From NCBI GenBank assembly GCA_004020645.1, contig SAQL01000006.1, positions 1 to 64,000 on the forward strand: a stretch of 64,000 bases of DNA, in the 5' to 3' direction. Below, piece by piece: positions 59,135 through 64,000 of this stretch. The first letter of the stretch is position 1. Each line of letters begins with the position of its first letter. The position numbers and the translations under genes were made by a program. The notes under the pieces are model-generated. The model was not told where the DNA came from and ran no database searches. It was given only the letters and a program-made list of their open reading frames with translations. Origin of the DNA: Mesorhizobium sp. GTDB taxonomy: Bacteria > Pseudomonadota > Alphaproteobacteria > Rhizobiales > Rhizobiaceae.

Positions 59135-59962
59135 TCAAACCCCGTCGAGAATGACGATCGTCGGCCGGTCTGGCAGGGTCTTCAGCGAAACCGTCAGCGA
59201 CTGGCCGGACAGGAATTCCACCGCGAAATCGTCGCCCATCCTACCTGTGAATTCGCTGATCGGAGTCGCGTGGCGATGCATCGGCAGGATCATCGAGGAA
59301 TAGAGCCGCGCGGTGATTTCGGTCATCCGGTCGAGCGACAGCGTCATGCCGCCGTCGATAGGCACCATAAGGATGTCGAGCCGGCCGATGGCGCCGTAAT
59401 GTGCGTCCTCCAGCCGGTGATGCAGATGGCCGAGATGGCCGATGCAGAGTCCCGCCACTTCGAAGATGAAGATGGAATTGCCGTCCTTGCCGAGATCGCC
59501 GCCATTGCGGATATCCGTCGGCACGTTGCGGATGTAGACATCGTCGACGACAAGGGCGTGGCGCGCCGGACCGCCGTCCGGATTCCAGCCGCGCAGCACA
59601 TATTCGATGCCGGGATCGACGTGGTCCGAATAGTGGGTGCGGTGGGCCTTGTTCATGGTCACGACGCGCGGCAGCGGGTCAGCGCCATAGACGCCAGAAA
59701 AGTCGGTGGCGATCCTGACGCCGGCGGGTGTCTCGATCACGTAGGTCGAATGGCCGGCATAGGTGATCGTAACGTCACCGTCGACGAAAGCCTGGGCCAG
59801 CCGAGACGTCTGCGCCTGTGGCGCTGTGAAGCTGGCATAGGTGGCCGACGGCAGCGCTTCGGCGATCGCAACGCATCTCGACGGCGGCGGCTCTTCCTGG
59901 GCCGACGCGGCGAACGGCCAGAAAGCCAGGGTCAGCAGAACGGCGGCAGATAGGCGGAGCAT
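59135..59962 (-). CDS. Exported MBL-fold metallohydrolase-like protein
   Basis: A 275-residue protein with a signal peptide (SAAVLLTLAFWPFAASAQEE) and a metallo-beta-lactamase fold of the UlaG-like group. DVTITYAGHSTYVIETPAGV marks the first strands, NKAHRTHYSDHVDPGIEYVL the metal site region, and CIGHLGHLHHRLE and MILPMHRHATPISEFTG further histidines. The usual THxHxDH is altered to HRTHYSDH, so a metal hydrolase is likely but its chemistry is uncertain. It is probably periplasmic. It is followed on the same strand only by the 258-bp gap 58877-59134, in which nothing is recognised. Confidence 0.77.
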   Translation of the reverse strand: MLRLSAAVLLTLAFWPFAASAQEEPPPSRCVAIAEALPSATYASFTAPQAQTSRLAQAFVDGDVTITYAGHSTYVIETPAGVRIATDFSGVYGADPLPRVVTMNKAHRTHYSDHVDPGIEYVLRGWNPDGGPARHALVVDDVYIRNVPTDIRNGGDLGKDGNSIFIFEVAGLCIGHLGHLHHRLEDAHYGAIGRLDILMVPIDGGMTLSLDRMTEITARLYSSMILPMHRHATPISEFTGRMGDDFAVEFLSGQSLTVSLKTLPDRPTIVILDGV

Positions 59963-60154
59963 GACTGCCTCCCGTGGCAGGATCGGCGCTCATGCCACGA
60001 TAGCGCCAGCAATTGTGATGGCTATCGTCGGGACAGTCACGTTTTCGCGAGCGCCGGAGGGGCTGGTCGTCTGAACCTTTGTCCCGACTTACGCGACAAA
60101 TCGCCTGGAATGGGACGCGCCACGGCCCTGCCGCCCCGATGATATCGTCAGCGA

Positions 60155-61090
60155 TCAGGGCGTCGGACGGAAGACGCCGTTCTCGTCGCGCTTGAGCGGT
60201 GCGGTTTGCCGGGAAAGCGGCACGCCAGGCGCTTCTGTGACCGAAACGCCCTCCGTCCAGTCGGCAGGTGCAATAGCGACGTAACGCGCATATCCGCCTG
60301 ACCCGCCGAGCGGCTTGGCAAAGCCGATTGTAACCAACGCCCCGGCCTCTGGCACCTTGTCGAGGTTTGCAACGCCTTCTGCCTGCGTGAAATCGTTGTG
60401 AAGCAGCCAATGTTCGCCCTCGAGATTGGGCGTGGTGTCGGTGTCGAGCGGCTCATGACCATGAAACAGAATCTTCCGCTCCAGATGCAGGAACTTCAGC
60501 GCGTCCAAACTGACGCCTGGAAACGGCTTCTGGTTGAAGCGGGCGGCATCGGACCATTTCTTGTACCAATCCGAACGCACGAAGACGACCGAACCCTCCG
60601 GTATGCGGCCGTGCTCCTTTTCCCATTCTTCGATGTCGGCGACCTGGAGGTGATAGCCTTCGTCAGTCTGCACCTTGCCGCTGATGTCGATCACGACGAG
60701 CGGCCGCACGGCATAAGTGGCCGGCAGGTCGCTGATCGTTGCACCGAGTGGATTCCAATGGGAGGGTGGATCGAGCTGCGTGCCATATTGGTCCGTCGTC
60801 AACTCGTAGGCGGTCGCAACGAACCCATGTTTGTCGTAGGTGAACTCTTCGCCGGCCTTGACGTAGCCCTCGATATCCCGACCGGCGACAGTCGGTTTGA
60901 ACTTGGCATTGGCGAAGCCCGGCCATACAGGCTGCACCGGTTCGAAGGCGTGGGTCAGATCGATGTACTTGGCCGATTTGAGCGTGTTCTCATAAACCGA
61001 CCAAAGCGACGATTCCTGCGCCAAAGCGATCGCCGGCACTGACCAAGCGGCTCCGAGCAAGGCGATACGAACGAATTTGGATACATTCAT
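60155..61090 (-). CDS. Exported cyclase-family (KynB-like) protein with altered metal motif
   Basis: A 311-residue protein with a signal peptide (FVRIALLGAAWSVPAIALAQ) and a cyclase/kynurenine-formamidase fold. The N-terminal IDLTHAFEPVQPVWPG and the central TTDQYGTQLDPPSHWNPLG align with the family motif HxGTHxDxPxH, but both leading histidines are glutamine here (QYGTQ). The later HGHEPLDTD and EHWLLHNDF are conserved-looking. Metal binding is therefore changed and the reaction is unknown. The ATG at 61090 follows GGGGAG. It is probably periplasmic. Confidence 0.78.
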   Translation of the reverse strand: MNVSKFVRIALLGAAWSVPAIALAQESSLWSVYENTLKSAKYIDLTHAFEPVQPVWPGFANAKFKPTVAGRDIEGYVKAGEEFTYDKHGFVATAYELTTDQYGTQLDPPSHWNPLGATISDLPATYAVRPLVVIDISGKVQTDEGYHLQVADIEEWEKEHGRIPEGSVVFVRSDWYKKWSDAARFNQKPFPGVSLDALKFLHLERKILFHGHEPLDTDTTPNLEGEHWLLHNDFTQAEGVANLDKVPEAGALVTIGFAKPLGGSGGYARYVAIAPADWTEGVSVTEAPGVPLSRQTAPLKRDENGVFRPTP

Positions 61091-61263
61091 CTGCGATCTC
61101 CCCGAAATGTCGCCGAGTATCGCGAGTTTCCCGCAGGACGACAAGTATATGCATTCCTCCTAGGAGTATCGCGCCAATACGGATTCCATCATGCCGCTTT
61201 CCGCCCAGGCTTGCGCGCCGCCTCATCCTAACGAAGGACGCGACGTGGGGAGAGTGACGACCG

Positions 61264-61770
61264 TCACTTCGCCGGCGCCACCCAGATTTCGGCGTCGAGC
61301 CTCCTGGTCGCAAGGCCGCGCGCGATGGCTTCGGCGCTGCGGGCGTTTTTCGATAAGGCCGCGGCCTGACGCTTGCTGATCACCAGCCCTTCGGCCAGTG
61401 CCCGGTTTCCCGAAAACACCCGCGACAGGAACGGCACGCGACTGCCGCGCGCCCGCGAAAACCGCGCCGGCATCGTTTGCCGGGCCGTGTGGGCGACGAC
61501 CTCGTCGATCCAGCCTTCCGCCAACCGCGCCCCCGGCTCCAGCAGCAGCAGCCAGTCGCCCTTGGCCTGCCTAATGCCGGCAGCAATGCCGCCGCTCGCC
61601 ACATAAAGGCAGCCGGCATGTTCGGCAACACGGTGCGTCTGGTCGGTCGAGCCGGTGTCGCAGACGATGACATCGCGCACCACGCCCTCGACCGCGCCGC
61701 CGATCAGCGAGGCAAGCGTGCGGGCAAGTCTCTCTTCGTCATTCAGGGTCTGGATGAGAACGCTAAGCAT
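61264..61770 (-). CDS. Short family 2-type glycosyltransferase
   Basis: A 168-residue GT-A fold domain. The N-terminus LSVLIQTLNDEERLARTLAS, the nucleotide-sugar acidic motif VCDTGSTDQTHRVAEHAGCL and WLLLLEPGARLAEGWIDEVV resemble GT2 glycosyltransferases. It is much shorter than most (about 250-300) and lacks a clear second half, so it may be a minimal or degenerate enzyme. The start at 61770 has no obvious ribosome-binding site. It is divergent from the radical SAM gene. Confidence 0.7.
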   Translation of the reverse strand: MLSVLIQTLNDEERLARTLASLIGGAVEGVVRDVIVCDTGSTDQTHRVAEHAGCLYVASGGIAAGIRQAKGDWLLLLEPGARLAEGWIDEVVAHTARQTMPARFSRARGSRVPFLSRVFSGNRALAEGLVISKRQAAALSKNARSAEAIARGLATRRLDAEIWVAPAK

Positions 61771-61975
61771 CGTTAGCCGAATAGCGGAAAGCGGGGCGCA
61801 GTGCCAGTTTTTGCGACGCATCGCAAAAATGTTCTTGCTTTGTTCTTGCATATAAAATAGGATTATTTTCATGAACAGAGCGATTCGACAGCCAGCCGAC
61901 AGTCCCTGGGAGAGGGCAAAAATGGAACAGATCGTACGTGCCGACATTGCCGCCTTCGGGGCTGGAAGGGCCGAG

Positions 61976-63076
61976 ATGGCCAATGCAATGATCGAGCAAA
62001 GTGGCGTCCGAATCCGTCCAGACCGCAATCGCGGCCGATCCGCCGGCATCAACCCGTCCGGCCGGTTCGAACCCGTCAGCCGGCATGTGTTCGATGATGG
62101 CTGGAACTCGCTGGAGGAGCTGCCGCCCTTCAAGACCGAGGTGCAGGTCGAAAAGCCCCGCACCATCATCACCCGTAACGAATCGCCCGACATTTCCTTC
62201 GACCGCTCGATCAACCCCTATCGCGGCTGCGAGCATGGCTGCGTCTATTGCTTCGCGCGGCCGACGCACAGCTTCATGGGCCTGTCGCCGGGGCTGGATT
62301 TCGAATCGAGGCTGTTCGCCAAGCCGGATGCGGCGCGGCTACTCGACAAGGAACTGTCGAAGGACGGCTACCAGCCGCGCACCATCGCCATCGGCACCAA
62401 CACCGATCCCTATCAGCCGATCGAGAAGCAGTACCGGATCATGCGCGAGATCCTCGAAGTGCTGGAGGCGCGCGGCCATCCGGTCGGCATCGTCACCAAA
62501 TCCGCGCTGGTGACGCGCGACATCGACATTCTGTCGCGCATGGCCGAACGCGGTCTGGCCAAGGTGGCGCTGTCGGTGACGACGCTCGACCGGATGCTGG
62601 CCAGAACGATGGAGCCACGCGCGTCGACGCCGACCAAGCGGCTGGAGGCGATCAGGCAGCTTTCGGACGCCGGCATTCCGGCCTCGGTCATGGTCGCTCC
62701 GATCATCCCCGGTCTGACCGATCAGGAGATGGAACGCATCCTCGATTCGGCACGTGCGGCAGGAGCGCGCGAGGCCGGCTATGTCGTGCTGCGCCTGCCG
62801 CTGGAGGTCGCGCCGATCTTCAAGGATTGGCTGCTGCGCCATTATCCGGACCGCTACCGTCACGTCATGTCGCTGATCCGCTCGATGCGCGACGGCAAGG
62901 ATTACGATTCGGATTGGGGCAAGCGCATGAAAGGCTCCGGCCCCTATGCCTGGCAGATCGGCCGGCGCTTCGAGATCGCCGCCAAACGGCTTGGCCTCAA
63001 CGCCGAACGGCGGTCGCTCAGGACCGACCAGTTCGTCGTCGCGGCCAAGGCAACCGAGCAACTGATGCTGCTGTGA
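61976..63076 (+). CDS. PA0069-family radical SAM protein
   Basis: A 366-residue radical SAM protein. The 4Fe-4S motif is YRGCEHGCVYCFARPTHSFM (C-x3-C-x2-C). GINPSGRFEPVSRHVFDDGW at the N-terminus and PLEVAPIFKDWLLRHYPDRY near the C-terminus mark the PA0069 group, which is related to spore photoproduct lyase-like proteins but has no established reaction. The start at 61976 is preferred because AAGGG lies 6 nt upstream and the family N-terminus begins near here; 61871 and 61922 are also in frame. It is followed by rnhB. Confidence 0.85.
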   Translation: MANAMIEQSGVRIRPDRNRGRSAGINPSGRFEPVSRHVFDDGWNSLEELPPFKTEVQVEKPRTIITRNESPDISFDRSINPYRGCEHGCVYCFARPTHSFMGLSPGLDFESRLFAKPDAARLLDKELSKDGYQPRTIAIGTNTDPYQPIEKQYRIMREILEVLEARGHPVGIVTKSALVTRDIDILSRMAERGLAKVALSVTTLDRMLARTMEPRASTPTKRLEAIRQLSDAGIPASVMVAPIIPGLTDQEMERILDSARAAGAREAGYVVLRLPLEVAPIFKDWLLRHYPDRYRHVMSLIRSMRDGKDYDSDWGKRMKGSGPYAWQIGRRFEIAAKRLGLNAERRSLRTDQFVVAAKATEQLMLL

Positions 63077-63231
63077 AGACATCGTGTGCCGCCGCTGCCG
63101 GCGGCACATGAAAAATCCCGTCCGGCCTGTCCTTGTCCCCGGGCTTGCAGACGGTGCCCTCCGGGTCCGGTGCCTCACCCGACCCGGAGGGGCTTGCGGA
63201 GAATCGGAGCCGATGCGAACCTCGCCGCAAC

Positions 63232-63927
63232 ATGGCTCGCGCGCGTTCTGATTCTCCGCTTCTCTTCGAAATCGTTGAGAGACCCGATTTCTCCTTCGAG
63301 ACGAAGGCGATGGGCGAAGGCCTGTGGCCGGTGGCGGGAATGGACGAGGCAGGCCGTGGCCCGCTCGCCGGGCCGGTCGTGGCGGCTGCGGTGGTGCTCG
63401 ATCCCGCCAACATTCCCGACGGCCTCGACGATTCCAAGCGCCTCAGCCATCTGCAGCGCGAGGCGCTGTTCCTGAAAATCCTAGGCTCCGCTCTTGGCGT
63501 GTCGATGGCTTCGGTCAGCGCCGAAGGCATCGATGGCAGCAATATTCTCAAGGCAAGCCTCGAGGCGATGCGTCGCGCTTTGGTCGGGCTCTCGGTGCAG
63601 CCAAAGCTGGCCCTGGCCGACGGGCGCGACGTGCCACCCGGATTGCCATGCGAAGGCAGAGCGCTGATCAAGGGCGACCAGCGCTCGCAGTCGGTCGCCG
63701 CCGCCTCGATCGTCGCCAAGGTGATGCGCGACCGCATGATGTGCGGCTGCGGCAGCCATCACGCGCATTACGGTTTCGAACTCCATATGGGCTACGCCAC
63801 AGTCCGCCACCGTGCCGCGATCGAGATGCATGGACCGGTGGCGCGGCTGCACCGCGCGTCCTTCGCACCGTTCCGGCTTGGCGGAACCGAAGTGCTCGAC
63901 GAAGAGAGCTTTTCGGGTCTGGATTGA
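63232..63927 (+). CDS. rnhB: Ribonuclease HII
   Basis: A 231-residue RNase HII that removes RNA from RNA/DNA hybrids and single ribonucleotides from DNA. The active-site DE is in [35 protein letters not shown] and [20 protein letters not shown] carry the other conserved acidic and serine residues, and [20 protein letters not shown] is the C-terminal signature. The start at 63232 (MARARSDSP) is preferred over the longer frame from 63133. It follows the PA0069-like gene, a common rhizobial arrangement. Confidence 0.94.
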   Translation: MARARSDSPLLFEIVERPDFSFETKAMGEGLWPVAGMDEAGRGPLAGPVVAAAVVLDPANIPDGLDDSKRLSHLQREALFLKILGSALGVSMASVSAEGIDGSNILKASLEAMRRALVGLSVQPKLALADGRDVPPGLPCEGRALIKGDQRSQSVAAASIVAKVMRDRMMCGCGSHHAHYGFELHMGYATVRHRAAIEMHGPVARLHRASFAPFRLGGTEVLDEESFSGLD

Positions 63928-63937
63928 GGCGAGCGCC

Positions 63938-64000
63938 AATCTCCCCCCTCGAGGGGCGATGTCGCCGAAGGCGACAGAGGGGTCGTCTCGGCTGGCGCGA
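63938..64000. repeat. Intergenic copy of the glyS-type palindromic element, cut by the window end
   Basis: AATCTCCCCCCTCGAGGGG followed by CGATGTCGCCGAAGGCGACA and GAGGGGTCGTCTCG matches one arm of the glyS elements (terminal module plus the GTCGCCGAAGGCGAC hairpin). It begins about 10 bp after the rnhB stop. It shows the family's intergenic form. Confidence 0.8.

Noticed and set aside
63086..63107. Terminator after the radical SAM gene (GTGCCGCCG...CGGCGGCAC hairpin)
   Set aside because: The stem is perfect but no T-run follows it, and rnhB continues in the same direction, so termination is not supported.

Overview
This 64 kb window reads as chromosomal DNA of a high-GC alphaproteobacterium of the order Rhizobiales, most like Mesorhizobium (family Phyllobacteriaceae). 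That assignment is inference. It rests on the gene neighbourhoods (aroC/ribB, phosphatase/fabI/dnaJ/pdxH, ispB/DUF2007/methyltransferase/S49 peptidase/ispE, glyQ/glyS), on small families common in rhizobia (DUF1127, DUF1344, DUF2277, DUF6101) and on rhizobial-type intergenic mosaic repeats. No rRNA, tRNA, phage or convincing CRISPR array was seen.

Region by region. 1-8.4 kb is accessory: a direct repeat at the left edge, a divergent azoreductase/LysR pair, a decayed LysR remnant, a DUF302 protein, an MFS exporter, a secreted cupin, then a LysR gene divergent from 3-hydroxybutyrate dehydrogenase and a patatin-like lipase, closed by a strong terminator. 8.6-14.8 kb is a compact co-directional cluster: a bufferin operon (bufABCD: DUF2282 precursor peptide, DUF692/MNIO oxidase, DUF2063 partner, DoxX membrane protein), a type II NADH dehydrogenase, a membrane class III adenylate cyclase and a DUF3307 membrane protein. 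15.2-24.3 kb is mostly housekeeping: dxs, pirin, DUF2277, xseB, a histone-deacetylase-like amidohydrolase, a TetR/MFS pair with three operator boxes, ribB and aroC. 24.6-27.3 kb is a patch of small, partly broken genes between the aroC block and the phosphatase-fabI-dnaJ-pdxH block. 31-41.8 kb carries beta-oxidation genes, a lysozyme, purD, ubiA, a D-2-hydroxyacid dehydrogenase and Sua5.

41.9-45.9 kb holds glyS and glyQ, the two subunits of tetrameric glycyl-tRNA synthetase. Both contain palindromic mosaic repeats inserted in frame: two in glyS (42 and 56 codons, in opposite orientations) and one in glyQ (47 codons, partly different modules). This is the most unusual feature of the window, because an intergenic repeat family appears to have been turned into protein segments of an essential enzyme. 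45.9-52.9 kb is another variable patch: an IS remnant, a cyclic-nucleotide-binding patatin, a TPR protein, a LuxR remnant and a second TetR/MFS pair. 53-64 kb is conserved: ispB, DUF2007, methyltransferase, S49 peptidase, ispE, moaB, several enzymes, a radical SAM protein and rnhB, with a further copy of the mosaic repeat at the right edge.

Together the window shows isoprenoid and quinone supply (dxs, ispE, ispB, ubiA), aromatic, riboflavin, PLP and purine synthesis, fatty-acid synthesis and oxidation, and translation genes. These are interrupted by accessory patches carrying paralogous regulator-exporter cassettes and decayed transcription factors.
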